A stretch of 64,000 nt of DNA from contig NZ_CP092483.1 of NCBI RefSeq assembly GCF_022429625.1, forward strand, positions 744,001 to 808,000, in the 5' to 3' direction. The position numbers and the translations under genes are program-made. Under the pieces are notes generated by a model that was given only the letters and a program-made list of their open reading frames with translations, made no database searches and had not been told where the DNA came from. The DNA is from Devosia lacusdianchii. Lineage in GTDB: Bacteria; Pseudomonadota; Alphaproteobacteria; Rhizobiales; Devosiaceae. This document shows, piece after piece, positions 51,201 to 59,818 of the stretch (the stretch's first letter is position 1; every line of letters begins with the position of its first letter).

Positions 51201-51277
51201 GCCGCCTTAGCTCAGTTGGTTAGAGCGCTAGATTGTGGATCTAGAGGTCCCCCGTTCAATCCGGGGAGGCGGTACCA
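51201..51277 (+). tRNA. tRNA-His (anticodon GTG)
   Basis: A complete 77-nt tRNA with 3' CCA encoded (51275-51277). The acceptor arm pairs CCGCCT with AGGCGG; the D-arm is GCTC-AGTTGGTTA-GAGC; the anticodon stem is CTAGA/TCTAG around loop TTGTGGA, giving anticodon GTG; the T-arm CCCCG/CGGGG surrounds TTCAATC. Discriminator base is A, and there is no extra G at -1 that pairs with C73, the feature almost universal in other tRNA-His. Some alphaproteobacteria are known to have lost it. Confidence 0.95.
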
Positions 51278-51374
51278 TTCCTTCTATTCTTGACACCGCC
51301 AACGTCGGCCGGCGGCATCCCTCGAGCGGGTAGAGGGCGGTGCAACGCGGAATATCCATTTTCCCGGGATGAGG

Positions 51375-53195
51375 CTATTGCGACAGTCGTAGCGCTGACA
51401 GCTTGTCTGCGATTGAACGGAACACCTCGTTGAGCTGGGTTGGGTTCGTCGGGAAATACGCATGTGAGCTGCTGGACGCGCAGGCCGTTAGCATGAGCTT
51501 GGTAGAAGCCGTAGCACCCAAACCGATGGTGTAGATCTCTATCCCTCTGTGCCTCTTGGCATACTCGCACGCTGCTTTTGTTCGGTTGTCCATAGCGGTC
51601 GTAACCTCGGCCGCTGTGTCGACCGATGTCTTGGGGTTCAGCGCGTTGTTGGTATTCGGGCCCAGCCGTCCGTCGTAGCGGAAGCCCCAGGAATAATAGA
51701 CACTGCCGTTCATATCGGAGGAGCTGGTGATCAAGGAAGGCTCGTTGATGCCGTCGGTCATCAGGATCATGATTTTCGCGACGCGACCTGGCTCCTCGGG
51801 CAGCGCGTCTGTGATCGGCTCTCCCGAAGTCAACGCATGCATGCCCCAGACGGCGCCCTGTTGAATGTTTGTATTGCCGCTAGCGACCATGGCGTTAACC
51901 CGGCCCAGCACGGTGCCGGGCGCGTTGGTGAGCGGCAGCAGCGAGGCCGACGGGCAGGTGTAGTTAGTGGATGACGAGTTTACAGTTACTCCGTTGTATT
52001 TGCACAGGCGACTCTGCAACTCCCGATTGGTCAACGGGATATTGTAGACTCGGGTCGAGACCTGGGTGCTATTGTTTGGGTAGGTAACCGTGGCCGTTGG
52101 CGTTGCTGCGCCGGCCGGAATGCAGCTGGTGGCTCCCATAGGCGTACTGACGCCTGCGGCCGACTGCGTGTAGGTGTATGATTGTGCCCCGTTGCAGTTG
52201 GTTTTGTTTCCACTGCAACTGCGGGTGATGACCTGCGTGCAGGTCTTCGGTTTGCATGTGCCGCCCGTGTCGCTCAGGTAATTGTTGTTTGAGTTGTAGG
52301 TATCGGGCGAAAAGAGCGGAATAAACTTGCGCGTCACGAGGTCGGGCGGATCGTCCGTCGTGTCGAACGGCGCGATACGCGCTTCAATACAGCCCTGCCA
52401 ACTGGTGCCGGTCTGACTGAACAGGGTTCGCCGATCCATAGGCCCTGTGAATGGCGTTGATTCTGTGTCGTCATCGTCGAAGTTGAGGATGGCGCTGTAG
52501 CCGCCGCTGGCCGCCTGCGATGCGCCGGTCCAGTCCAGCCATGCCGCATTTGCATACTGCGTGCCGATATTCACCAAGCTTGTAAACGGCACAAGTCCAA
52601 TACGGAGGTTCGGATTTCGGGGTGGGCCAACTGGTTCTACGCAACCCATGCCGTCCCTGTCGTAGAACAGGATGTTGACCGCATTGCATGCCGCGCTCTT
52701 GAGGTTGCTCATCCGCGTGCCGCTCATGGAACCCGAATTGTCCAGCACCATGATGACTTCTAGGTTGAGCTGCCGGCGCGTCGCCTGCGAACGAATGCGA
52801 GCGCTCAATTGACTGACGCCGACCAATGCCACGAAGGTGGTGGGGACCTGCAACTGGGCATCCAGGGTCAGTTGGCCGTTGGCGACGTCGACCTGCGGAT
52901 TGCCCATTGAAGCCACGACGCCGAATTCGCCGTCCAGCTGCTGCAGCAACAGGGCCTCGGCCCTGGTGCGTATGTCGGCAACATTAACCGGCGTTCTGAA
53001 GATTTCGGGCTGCAGCGCCAGCACTGCGGCGTCCAGCGCGATCTGTGCGCGGCTGCGCGTTTGTTCTAGCGTTACATAGTCCACCGCCGCGCCTCCGAGC
53101 GCGACCAGTACGATCGCCATCAGTCCGAAGATAACAGCAAAAACGCCGCGCTCATCGCGCCCGAAGCGCGAGACCAGTGCGAGAAGACGATGCAT
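51375..53195 (-). CDS. TadG-like pilus assembly protein with von Willebrand factor A domain
   Basis: A 606-aa protein anchored by one N-terminal helix (residues about 15-40, GVFAVIFGLMAIVLVALGGA, after RDERG), the TadE/TadG start. A VWA domain follows at about 145: VMVLDNSGSMSGTRMSNLKS holds the MIDAS metal site DxSGS. An insertion rich in Asn, Ser and Thr and Cys pairs (about 310-400) follows, then IMILMTDGINEPS and ATASTKLMLTACASS closing the VWA fold. Related proteins assist Flp pilus export or adhesion; no other tad genes are nearby. It is downstream of the tRNA gene and convergent with it. Confidence 0.85.
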   Translation of the reverse strand: MHRLLALVSRFGRDERGVFAVIFGLMAIVLVALGGAAVDYVTLEQTRSRAQIALDAAVLALQPEIFRTPVNVADIRTRAEALLLQQLDGEFGVVASMGNPQVDVANGQLTLDAQLQVPTTFVALVGVSQLSARIRSQATRRQLNLEVIMVLDNSGSMSGTRMSNLKSAACNAVNILFYDRDGMGCVEPVGPPRNPNLRIGLVPFTSLVNIGTQYANAAWLDWTGASQAASGGYSAILNFDDDDTESTPFTGPMDRRTLFSQTGTSWQGCIEARIAPFDTTDDPPDLVTRKFIPLFSPDTYNSNNNYLSDTGGTCKPKTCTQVITRSCSGNKTNCNGAQSYTYTQSAAGVSTPMGATSCIPAGAATPTATVTYPNNSTQVSTRVYNIPLTNRELQSRLCKYNGVTVNSSSTNYTCPSASLLPLTNAPGTVLGRVNAMVASGNTNIQQGAVWGMHALTSGEPITDALPEEPGRVAKIMILMTDGINEPSLITSSSDMNGSVYYSWGFRYDGRLGPNTNNALNPKTSVDTAAEVTTAMDNRTKAACEYAKRHRGIEIYTIGLGATASTKLMLTACASSSSHAYFPTNPTQLNEVFRSIADKLSALRLSQ

Positions 53196-53260
53196 GACGC
53201 GGCACCCATGGAGTATTCGCCCCAGCTCGAGGCATCCCTGACTGTCGCGTAAATTCCTTA

Positions 53261-53887
53261 TTAAAGGACAACCACCTTCGTATAAAGTTTGACCCGTTCG
53301 TAAAGGTCGATCACATCGGCGTTAGTCATGCGGATGCAGCCCGAAGACACGTTCTGACCAATACTCCACGGTTCGGTGGTGCCGTGAATACGGTATAGTG
53401 TGGACCCCAGATAAAGGGCGCGCGCGCCCAGCGGATTGTTGGGTCCGCCCTCCATGAAGCGGGGCAGTTCCGGCCGGCGTTGCAGCATTTCCGCTGGCGG
53501 GGTCCAGCTTGGCCACTCCGCCTTGCGGCTGACCTGATGGGTGCCGCTCCACTCGAAACCTGATTTGGCGACACCAATGCCGTAGCGCAAGGCGCGACCA
53601 TCGCCGAGCACGAAGTAGAGAAAATGCGCGCCGGTATCGATCACGATTGTGCCGCTGCGCTCACTGGTGGGGTATTGCACCACCTGCCGTAGATAGACCG
53701 GGTTGACCTGGGTATTGGCCTGCAAGGCCAGCGCGTGCTGGGGGCGGCTCGACGTCACCGTGATGCCCGGCGGTGGTGCGAAGCGCCATCCCGGTTGCAG
53801 TCCGGCTGCCATGGCGGGCAGCAGCATTGCCCCGGCCAAACCAAGTGTCAGCGCAGTTCTCGCAGCGATTTTGAATGTCATCGTCAT
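53261..53887 (-). CDS. L,D-transpeptidase (ErfK/YbiS/YnhG family)
   Basis: A 208-aa exported enzyme that forms 3-3 crosslinks in peptidoglycan or anchors proteins to it. Signal peptide residues 1-27 (ALTLGLAGAMLLPAMAA). YkuD domain from about 70: GTIVIDTGAHFLYFVLGDGR, then IHGTTEPWSIGQNVSSGCIRM with the catalytic His-x-Ser-x-Gly-Cys motif (SSGCIRM), and NADVIDLYERV. Starts at 53887 (MTMTFK), where the family signal begins; the longer frame covers the response regulator gene in another frame and is not real. It is 125 bp from the CheY-like gene upstream on the same strand. Confidence 0.92.
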   Translation of the reverse strand: MTMTFKIAARTALTLGLAGAMLLPAMAAGLQPGWRFAPPPGITVTSSRPQHALALQANTQVNPVYLRQVVQYPTSERSGTIVIDTGAHFLYFVLGDGRALRYGIGVAKSGFEWSGTHQVSRKAEWPSWTPPAEMLQRRPELPRFMEGGPNNPLGARALYLGSTLYRIHGTTEPWSIGQNVSSGCIRMTNADVIDLYERVKLYTKVVVL

Positions 53888-54012
53888 TGCCCGCGTCCCG
53901 CCGGCCCCCAAGCCGGCATTTCCGCTGCAATTATGCGGCGCAATGGCCAATTTGCCGTGAAGCGGCGTGGTTAAGCCATTGCTTGCATTGATGGTTAGCC
54001 AACCGCTAACCG

Positions 54013-54438
54013 CTAGAGGAAGATGGATTGATCCGCCGCGGCCTGCGCCGCCTGACCCAGGATGCGCCCCAGCGCGATGCCCAATTGGTCGGTGGTGAAC
54101 GGCTTGACCAGCACCTCGTTCACGCCTAGCTCCCGGGCCCGCACCACATTGTCCCGGCTGGCATAGGCCGTCATCAGGATGACAGGCGTCGCCTGCGCCG
54201 CGCCGAACCGGGGGTCGCGCAATACCTGCATCAGCCCCGCGCCGCTGACATCGGGCATGTACCAATCCATCAGCATCACGTCGAACGGTTCGGTCATCAG
54301 CGCCAGTATGGCCGCTGCGCCGGCGTCGGCCTGCACCACGTCGCCCACGCCAAGTTTCTTGAGGCTTGCCGCCGAAATGGCCCGTGCATAGGCGTTGTCG
54401 TCCACCACCAGCGCTCTCAGGCGTCCCGGAATGATCAT
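54013..54438 (-). CDS. CheY-like single-domain response regulator
   Basis: A 141-aa stand-alone receiver: ALVVDDNAYARAISAASLKK with the acidic Asp pair, VMLMDWYMPDVSGAGLMQVL with the phospho-acceptor Asp, VILMTAY for the switch Thr, and VNEVLVKPFTTDQL with the KPF Lys. An extra C-terminal tail (about 125-141, AAQAAADQSIFL) is not part of the receiver. No partner kinase is adjacent. Start at 54438 with GAGGA eight nt upstream. It is divergent from tag, 125 bp away. Confidence 0.9.
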   Translation of the reverse strand: MIIPGRLRALVVDDNAYARAISAASLKKLGVGDVVQADAGAAAILALMTEPFDVMLMDWYMPDVSGAGLMQVLRDPRFGAAQATPVILMTAYASRDNVVRARELGVNEVLVKPFTTDQLGIALGRILGQAAQAAADQSIFL

Positions 54439-54563
54439 GGCAGCGTCCTCGATCAATGTACCGCCGTGGTGTCGTCAGAGGTCTGAATATCGCCATTCCG
54501 GATTCCAATCGACCCGGCCTTGGCATAACCATTCCCACCTCTGGCTTAGTGAAAGTGTATCTG

Positions 54564-55187
54564 ATGTCAAATGAGTCGGCTTCCGATGGTCTGCCGCGCT
54601 GCCCTTGGGCTGGGGATGATGCGCTCTATCGGCACTACCACGATCGCGAATGGGGGCGTCCGGTCATCAGCGACACACGCCTGTTCGAGAAGATCTGCCT
54701 TGAAGGCTTCCAGTCGGGACTTTCCTGGATCACCATCCTGCGCAAGCGCGAACGCTTCCGCGAGGTGTTTCACGGCTTTGACATCCCCAAAGTCGCTGCG
54801 ATGGGCGAGGCCGATATCGAGCGCCTGCTGCTCGACGCCGGCATTATCCGTCATCGCGGCAAGATCACGGCCACTATCAACAATGCCAAGCGCGCACTGG
54901 AACTGCAGCGCGAGTTCGGCTCGCTTGCCGCCTACTTCTGGCGCTTCGAGACCCGGCCGGAGCATCGCCCCGACGACTTGCGTTGGGAGTCGCTGCGCCT
55001 CGTCGCCCAGACGGACGCCTCGCGCGCTTTGTCCAAGGATTTGCGCAAGCGCGGCTTCAACTTCGTCGGCCCGACCACCTGCTACGCCTTCATGCAGGCC
55101 ATGGGCCTGGTCAACGACCACATCGAAGGCTGTTTCTGCCGCGCCGAGGTCGAGGCCGAACGCACGGCTCTGGTGCGTCCAAGCTAA
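54564..55187 (+). CDS. tag: DNA-3-methyladenine glycosylase I (Tag)
   Basis: A 207-aa base-excision repair glycosylase that removes 3-methyladenine from DNA. LPRCPWAGDDALYRHYHDREWG and GLSWITILRKRERFREVFHGF are Tag landmarks. Catalytic/zinc residues: the CPW near the N-terminus, FNFVGPTTCYAFMQAMGLVNDH in the helix-hairpin-helix region, and EGCFCRAEVE for the Cys-His zinc snap. Start at 54564 (MSNESAS) on the frame that is also open 36 codons earlier. Single gene, divergent from the CheY-like regulator. Confidence 0.95.
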   Translation: MSNESASDGLPRCPWAGDDALYRHYHDREWGRPVISDTRLFEKICLEGFQSGLSWITILRKRERFREVFHGFDIPKVAAMGEADIERLLLDAGIIRHRGKITATINNAKRALELQREFGSLAAYFWRFETRPEHRPDDLRWESLRLVAQTDASRALSKDLRKRGFNFVGPTTCYAFMQAMGLVNDHIEGCFCRAEVEAERTALVRPS

Positions 55188-55538
55188 GCTGTTGCCTTTG
55201 CGCCACAATCGGCGATGCGTGCGACAACCCGCCACATCCGGGCTTGCGGATCACGGAATCGCGAGCTAGAACGCCATTGTCCATCAATGCCAACCCGAAG
55301 GAGGCAGCTACATGACAGCCATGTTCGTACTCCACGCGGGTCTCCATCATACGTGGAATTGCACCCGAGGTTGATCCTCGGCCTCAGCTCCACCTCGGCA
55401 TTGCCCGCCGCGGACACTTTCTAAGCCACCAAACCACGATGCGCCAAACCGGGTCTCTGCGCCCGCGATTCTGGCCCATCCGCAAACCGCTAACCTGATC
55501 AGAGGCCGGTCCGCGTTTTGGCGCGCCCGGAAACCATC
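55188..55538 (+). other. Intergenic region between tag and the small paralog pair
   Basis: A 351-bp stretch with no long coding-like ORF. It holds a strong AAGGAGG ribosome site (55298-55304) leading into the 20-codon ORF at 55312-55374. The rest (about 55375-55538) shows no recognisable element apart from GC-rich runs. Confidence 0.5.
55312..55374 (+). CDS. Candidate micro-ORF (20 aa) with strong ribosome site
   Basis: The ATG follows AAGGAGG with a seven-nt gap. The encoded peptide MTAMFVLHAGLHHTWNCTRG contains three His and one Cys and ends in TGA. It might be a leader peptide, a small protein or chance; only the ribosome site supports it. Confidence 0.3.
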   Translation: MTAMFVLHAGLHHTWNCTRG

Positions 55539-55799
55539 ATGTCTTACAACACCCTTCCCGAGGGCAGCATCGTTCTGCGCCTCGAATTCTCCATCGCCGA
55601 CGCCGTGCACCAGCGCGGGCTTCTGGCGGTTCTCGCCACGGCGATTAGCGCCTGGTGGAACCGGCCCCGCTTGCCGTCAAACCTGCCCGCTTATTTGCGG
55701 ACCGATGTCGGCTTGCCGCCGGAAGCAACCCCCGCCCATTGGCTCGAAATCTCAGCCAACAAGGGCATCCCGGGGCCTCTGCGGAGGCCCGGCATGTAA
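55539..55799 (+). CDS. Small protein, DUF1127-like, tandem paralog 1 (86 aa)
   Basis: 86-aa protein. Its first 60 residues align without gaps to the next gene at 55901, sharing the AVHQRGL and AWWNRPR-P-S core and the LR-D-GLPP segment. The W-x-R-P-R and LR.D.GLPP pattern resembles the DUF1127 (YjiS-like) group of small arginine-rich proteins of unknown role. The C-terminal 25 residues differ between the copies. Both genes are followed by a similar hairpin. No clear ribosome site except CGGAAA. Function unknown; the genes are probably a recent tandem duplication with diverged tails. Confidence 0.72.
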   Translation: MSYNTLPEGSIVLRLEFSIADAVHQRGLLAVLATAISAWWNRPRLPSNLPAYLRTDVGLPPEATPAHWLEISANKGIPGPLRRPGM

Positions 55800-55805
55800 C
55801 CGTCA

Positions 55806-55833
55806 GGGGAGGCTGCGAAACCGCGGTCTCCCC
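55806..55833 (+). terminator. GC-rich hairpin after paralog 1
   Basis: GGGGAGGCTGCG (55806-55817) pairs with CGCGGTCTCCCC (55822-55833) with two wobble-type mismatches around an AAAC loop; there is no T-run. The same hairpin follows paralog 2. Confidence 0.5.
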
Positions 55834-55900
55834 CATCGGGCCTCACTCGAGGCATCACATTTCAGAAGGCCGGTTGGTTTGATCACCGCCGGATACCTCC

Positions 55901-56161
55901 ATGTCGATCAATGTCCATGAAGATGGCAGCGTCTTGCTGCGTCTTGAATTCTATGCCGCCAAGGCGGTCCACCAGCGCGGTCTCGGCACTGTTCTGCGCG
56001 TCGTGCTCGCCGCCTGGTGGAATCGTCCCCGCATCCCGTCGGACCTGTCGCCTCGCCTGCGGGCCGATATGGGTCTGCCACCGGCACCCAGGTCGATGTT
56101 CTGGCCTGAGCCGCCGGACTATTGGCTCCTGCCGACGCCAATGTGGAAGCCGGGACCGTGA
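55901..56161 (+). CDS. Small protein, DUF1127-like, tandem paralog 2 (86 aa)
   Basis: Same length as paralog 1 (86 aa), starting MSINVHEDGSVLLRLEFYAA. Shared: VHQRGL, AAWWNRPRIPSDL, LRADMGLPP. The tail is Pro/Trp-rich (SMFWPEPPDYWLLPTPMWKP) and not shared. It lies 101 bp after paralog 1 on the same strand and 99 bp before hisS. No recognised function. Confidence 0.75.
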   Translation: MSINVHEDGSVLLRLEFYAAKAVHQRGLGTVLRVVLAAWWNRPRIPSDLSPRLRADMGLPPAPRSMFWPEPPDYWLLPTPMWKPGP

Positions 56162-56166
56162 CGTCA

Positions 56167-56192
56167 GGGAGGCCGGGAAACCCCGGCCTCCC
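56167..56192 (+). terminator. Hairpin after paralog 2, before hisS
   Basis: GGGAGGCCGG (56167-56176) pairs perfectly with CCGGCCTCCC (56183-56192); with the next G:C pair the stem has 11 bp and a four-base loop. No T-run follows, so termination is uncertain; it also recalls the hairpin after paralog 1. Confidence 0.55.
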
Positions 56193-56260
56193 AATCTGCC
56201 CTGCCTGTTGTCTCAATCTCCCCGATCCGCTAACAACGGCCCGACTTCAAGGACTGCCAG

Positions 56261-57757
56261 ATGACCGAAAAAACCAAGCTGATCGTGCCGCGCCTGCCGC
56301 GTGGCTTCGAGGACCGCACGCCCGGCGAAATCGCCGCAGTGGGCGCCATGATCGACAAGATCAGGAAAGTTTACGAACGCTACGGCTTCGACCCGGTCGA
56401 AACCCCGCTTTTCGAGTTCACCGAAACGCTCGGCAAGTTCCTGCCCGATACCGACAGGCCCAATGCCGGCGTCTTCTCGCTGCAGGACGACGACGAGCAG
56501 TGGATGAGCCTGCGCTATGACCTGACGGCGCCGCTTGCCCGCTATTTCGCCGAGAATTTCGAAACCCTGCCCAAGCCCTATCGCTCCTATCGCCAGGGCT
56601 ATGTCTTCCGCAACGAAAAGCCCGGTCCGGGTCGCTTCCGGCAGTTCATGCAGTTCGATGCCGACACCGTTGGGGCGGGTGGTCCCGAAGCTGACGCCGA
56701 AATGTGCATGATGATGGCCGACGTCATGGACGAGCTCGGTCTCAAGGGCCAGTACGTCGTGCGCGTCAACAACCGCAAGGTACTCGACGGCGTCCTGGCT
56801 ACCGCGGGCGTCACCACCGACGACCAGAAGCTCACCGTGCTGCGCGCCATCGATAAGTTGGACAAGTTCGGTATCGACGGCGTCAAGCTGTTGCTGGGGG
56901 CAGGGCGCAAGGACGAAAGCGGCGACTTCACCAAGGGCGCCGGCCTCTCCGAAGCCCAGATCGAGCCGCTGCTGGCCTATATAGGCAGCGGCACGCCGGC
57001 TGCGGGCGTTGACAAGGGCAGCAACGCTCATGTCGTCTCGACGATCAATACGCTGGCAGGCCTCATTGGTGGCTCAGAAACCGGTCTTCAGGGCGTTCAG
57101 GAACTGGCATCGATCTTCGGCCTTGTCAGCGCCGCTGGCTTTGGCGGTCGTGTTATCCTCGACCCTTCCGTTGTCCGTGGCCTCGAATACTACACCGGTC
57201 CGGTCTTCGAGATCGAACTGACCTTCCAGGTGCAGAACGAAAAAGGCCAGCCGGTCGTTTTTGGTTCGGTTGGCGGTGGTGGCCGCTACGATGGCCTCGT
57301 CTCGCGCTTTCGCCGCGAACCTGTTCCGGCCACCGGCTTTTCCATCGGCGTTTCGCGCCTCGCCAACGCCCTCAAACTGACCGGTAATCTCGGCGCCACC
57401 GAACCATCAGGCCCGGTCGTCGTCCTCGTCATGGACAAGGAGCAGATGGCCGGCTACCAGGCTATGGTCTCCGAACTGCGCAATGCCGGCATTCGTGCCG
57501 AGATGTTCCTGGGCAACACCAAGAATTTCGGCAAGCAGGTCTCCTATGCCGACAAGCGCAATTCCCCGATTGTTATCATCGAAGGCAGTCAGGAGCGCGA
57601 GCAGGGCATCCTGCAAATTAAAGACCTGATCGCCGGCAAGGAAGCCGCCGCCGCCATCACCGACAACGCCGAATGGAAGGCCGCGCGGCCCGGCCAGTTC
57701 GAGGTGAAGCGCGAGGACCTGGTTGCCGCAGTGACGAAACTGCTGAGCGAGCAATGA
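56261..57757 (+). CDS. hisS: Histidyl-tRNA synthetase HisS
   Basis: A 498-aa class II aminoacyl-tRNA synthetase that charges tRNA-His. Class II motifs are visible: [15 protein letters not shown] and [17 protein letters not shown], motif 2 at [22 protein letters not shown] (read [18 protein letters not shown]), and the His-A/His-B elements with FQVQNEKG and motif 3-like [12 protein letters not shown]. The C-terminal anticodon-binding domain (about 390-498) ends [13 protein letters not shown]. It is about 498 aa, longer than the 420-aa E. coli form, as is usual for the alphaproteobacterial type. hisZ and hisG follow. The charged tRNA gene is 5 kb upstream. Confidence 0.96.
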   Translation: MTEKTKLIVPRLPRGFEDRTPGEIAAVGAMIDKIRKVYERYGFDPVETPLFEFTETLGKFLPDTDRPNAGVFSLQDDDEQWMSLRYDLTAPLARYFAENFETLPKPYRSYRQGYVFRNEKPGPGRFRQFMQFDADTVGAGGPEADAEMCMMMADVMDELGLKGQYVVRVNNRKVLDGVLATAGVTTDDQKLTVLRAIDKLDKFGIDGVKLLLGAGRKDESGDFTKGAGLSEAQIEPLLAYIGSGTPAAGVDKGSNAHVVSTINTLAGLIGGSETGLQGVQELASIFGLVSAAGFGGRVILDPSVVRGLEYYTGPVFEIELTFQVQNEKGQPVVFGSVGGGGRYDGLVSRFRREPVPATGFSIGVSRLANALKLTGNLGATEPSGPVVVLVMDKEQMAGYQAMVSELRNAGIRAEMFLGNTKNFGKQVSYADKRNSPIVIIEGSQEREQGILQIKDLIAGKEAAAAITDNAEWKAARPGQFEVKREDLVAAVTKLLSEQ

Positions 57758-57788
57758 TGGTCGCTCCTGAACGCACGGCGTGGGGCAA

Positions 57789-57910
57789 CCCCACCCTCAA
57801 TCCCTCCCCACAAGGGGGAGGGAGGCGGTGGCACCGCGTTCAGTGGCACAATCTTGGGCTTGCTCTGGACGGGCTTCCCTCCCCCTTGTGGGGAGGGATT
57901 GAGGGTGGGG
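57789..57910. repeat. Perfect 35-bp inverted repeat pair (family A) between hisS and hisZ
   Basis: 57789-57823 and 57876-57910 are exact reverse complements over 35 bp, separated by 52 bp. Each arm also holds the hairpin TCCCTCCCC-CTTGT-GGGGAGGGA, closely matching the hairpin in the DUF559-element ends (CCCCTCCCC-CTTGC-GGGGAGGGG). A gene-less counterpart of that element. Confidence 0.88.
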
Positions 57911-57947
57911 GTGTCTTTCCGCGCACGCTGGTCTTGGAGTCCTTCCC

Positions 57948-59012
57948 ATGACCGGCGCCGCTCTCCGCCGTGCCAATCTCGAAGCCCTTGTCGAAGCCCA
58001 GGGCGCCTGCCGCGCCACCCCGCCGCTGCTGCTCTCGGCTGATCCCTATTTCGATCTCGCCGGTGAGGAATTCGGCCGCCGCCTGCTGCTGACGACCGAT
58101 GCGACCGGCGCCGAACACTGCCTGCGTCCCGATTTCACGCTGCCGATCGTCACCGACTATATCGCCAATGGCGTCGGCGAGCCGGCCGCCTTCTCCTATA
58201 TGGGCCCCATCTTCCGCCAGCGCGAAACCGGCCCGGCCGAGTTCGATCAGGCTGGCATCGAATTGCTGGCGCAGCCAGATGGCGATATCGCGCTTGATCA
58301 GGTGCTGACCTTCGCCCGCGCCGCGCTCTCCATCTTCGGCGTCGCACCTCAGGTGCGCCTGGGCGGGGTCGGGTTGTTCGAGGCCCTGCTGGTGCAGGCC
58401 GACATGCCCGAGGCCTGGCGCCCACGCATCCGAAACCGCTTCGGCCACACCGAGGCGCTCGATCGACTTCTGTCCCGCCTTGAGGCGGCCGCCGATGTGC
58501 CGCGTGCCAAGCAGCCCAGCCGCAAGGCGCTGGTCGACGATGTCACCGAACAGATGGTCGCCGCCGGTCTGAGTCTCTCGGAAGGTCGCACGCCGCAGGA
58601 AATCGCCGACCGCTATCTCGAACAACAGGCGCTGGACGCAGCTCATGTACCCGCGGCGACCCTCAGGCTCCTGCGTGACTATCTCGCCATTTCCGGCCCG
58701 GTCCTGCAGGCTTTGACGCAGGTGGAAGCCCTCGCCGCCCGGCACAAGCTGATGCTCGGCGCACCCATTCGCGCCATTCGCCGTCATCTCAACGGTCTGG
58801 GCGAAGCCCGTGTTACCTTCGATGCCAGTTTCTCGCCCCGTCTCGATTATTATACCGGCATCGTCTTCGAGATGACCGGCGCCAATGGCGAAGTGCTGGC
58901 CTCGGGTGGTCAGTATGACCGGCTGCTCGAGCGGCTTGGCGCCGTGGCGCCCATCGCCGCCTCCGGCTGCTCGGTGTGGGTCGATCGGCTCGAAGCGGAG
59001 GCGTCCTCATGA
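57948..59012 (+). CDS. hisZ: ATP phosphoribosyltransferase regulatory subunit HisZ
   Basis: A 354-aa paralog of HisRS without tRNA-charging function that binds short HisG to give active ATP-phosphoribosyltransferase, the first step of histidine synthesis. Class II core remains: FDLAGEEFGRRLLLTTD, CLRPDFTLPIVTDYI, FSYMGPIFRQRETGPAEFDQ and LDYYTGIVFEMTGANGE, ending VLASGGQYDRLLERLG. The gene is co-directed with hisS and its stop overlaps the hisG start (ATGA). Length is normal for the alphaproteobacterial form. Confidence 0.94.
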   Translation: MTGAALRRANLEALVEAQGACRATPPLLLSADPYFDLAGEEFGRRLLLTTDATGAEHCLRPDFTLPIVTDYIANGVGEPAAFSYMGPIFRQRETGPAEFDQAGIELLAQPDGDIALDQVLTFARAALSIFGVAPQVRLGGVGLFEALLVQADMPEAWRPRIRNRFGHTEALDRLLSRLEAAADVPRAKQPSRKALVDDVTEQMVAAGLSLSEGRTPQEIADRYLEQQALDAAHVPAATLRLLRDYLAISGPVLQALTQVEALAARHKLMLGAPIRAIRRHLNGLGEARVTFDASFSPRLDYYTGIVFEMTGANGEVLASGGQYDRLLERLGAVAPIAASGCSVWVDRLEAEASS

Positions 59013-59728
59013 CCGGTCTGACCCTCGCCGTCCCCTCCAAGGGCCGTCTCGAAGAACTGACCCGCGAGTGGTTCGCCGCCAAGGGCATGACCATCACGCG
59101 TCCCGGCGGCGCCCGTTCCTATCTCGGCGCTATCGAAGGCGTACCCGAAGTCACTGTGCGCTTTTTTCCGGCTTCCGAGATCGCTCGAGAACTCATCCGC
59201 GGCAACATCGATCTTGGTGTAACCGGGCTCGATCTCATCCATGAGACCAGCGAGACCGGCCCATCCAGCGTCTCCACTGTCAGCAAGCTTGGTTTCGGCA
59301 ATGCCGATGTCGTGGTCGCCGTGCCCGACGCCTGGATCGACGTCACCCATCTGCATGATCTGGCCGACGTTGCCTCCGACTTCCGCTCGCGCCATGGCCG
59401 CTGGCTCCGCATCGCCACCAAATATATCACTATCACGCGCCAGCACTTTGCCCGCGCCGGCATCGCCGAATATCGCACGGTCGAAAGCCTCGGCGCCACC
59501 GAAGCCGCCCCAGCCTCCGGCGTCGCCGATATCGTGGTCGACATCACCACCACGGGGTCGACCCTGGCCGCCAATGGGCTGCGCGTGCTCGAGGATGGCG
59601 TCATGCTTCAAAGCGAGGCGTGCCTGTTCGCCGCGCGCAAGCCCGATTGGTCCGCCAAGAAGTGGGATCAGATGACGGCCTTCATGGACCGGCTCGGTCT
59701 GGGTCACGAGTTCGAACCGAAACGTTGA
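59009..59728 (+). CDS. hisG: ATP phosphoribosyltransferase, short form HisG
   Basis: A 239-aa short-form HisG (the long form has about 300 aa with a C-terminal regulatory ACT domain), requiring HisZ. Motifs: LTLAVPSKGRLEELTREWFA, DLGVTGLDLIHE, VVVAVPDAWIDVTHL, and the phosphoribosyl-binding VADIVVDITTTGSTLAANGLR near the C-terminus. It condenses ATP with phosphoribosyl pyrophosphate. Start at 59009 (MTGLTLAV) overlaps the hisZ stop; the open frame begins 11 codons earlier in hisZ. End of the his cluster; other his genes are elsewhere. Confidence 0.96.
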   Translation: MTGLTLAVPSKGRLEELTREWFAAKGMTITRPGGARSYLGAIEGVPEVTVRFFPASEIARELIRGNIDLGVTGLDLIHETSETGPSSVSTVSKLGFGNADVVVAVPDAWIDVTHLHDLADVASDFRSRHGRWLRIATKYITITRQHFARAGIAEYRTVESLGATEAAPASGVADIVVDITTTGSTLAANGLRVLEDGVMLQSEACLFAARKPDWSAKKWDQMTAFMDRLGLGHEFEPKR

Positions 59729-59818
59729 CGCGTTCGCATCGATACGAGCGAGGCGACGGAGCGTTACCGCGCCCTGGCCGTTCTACCTCGATGGCAATAC
59801 CGAGATGGAGTGTGACCC

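Noticed and set aside
54439..54538. Extension of the CheY-like/L,D-transpeptidase frames upstream
   Set aside because: Open frames only; no family residues or ribosome sites.
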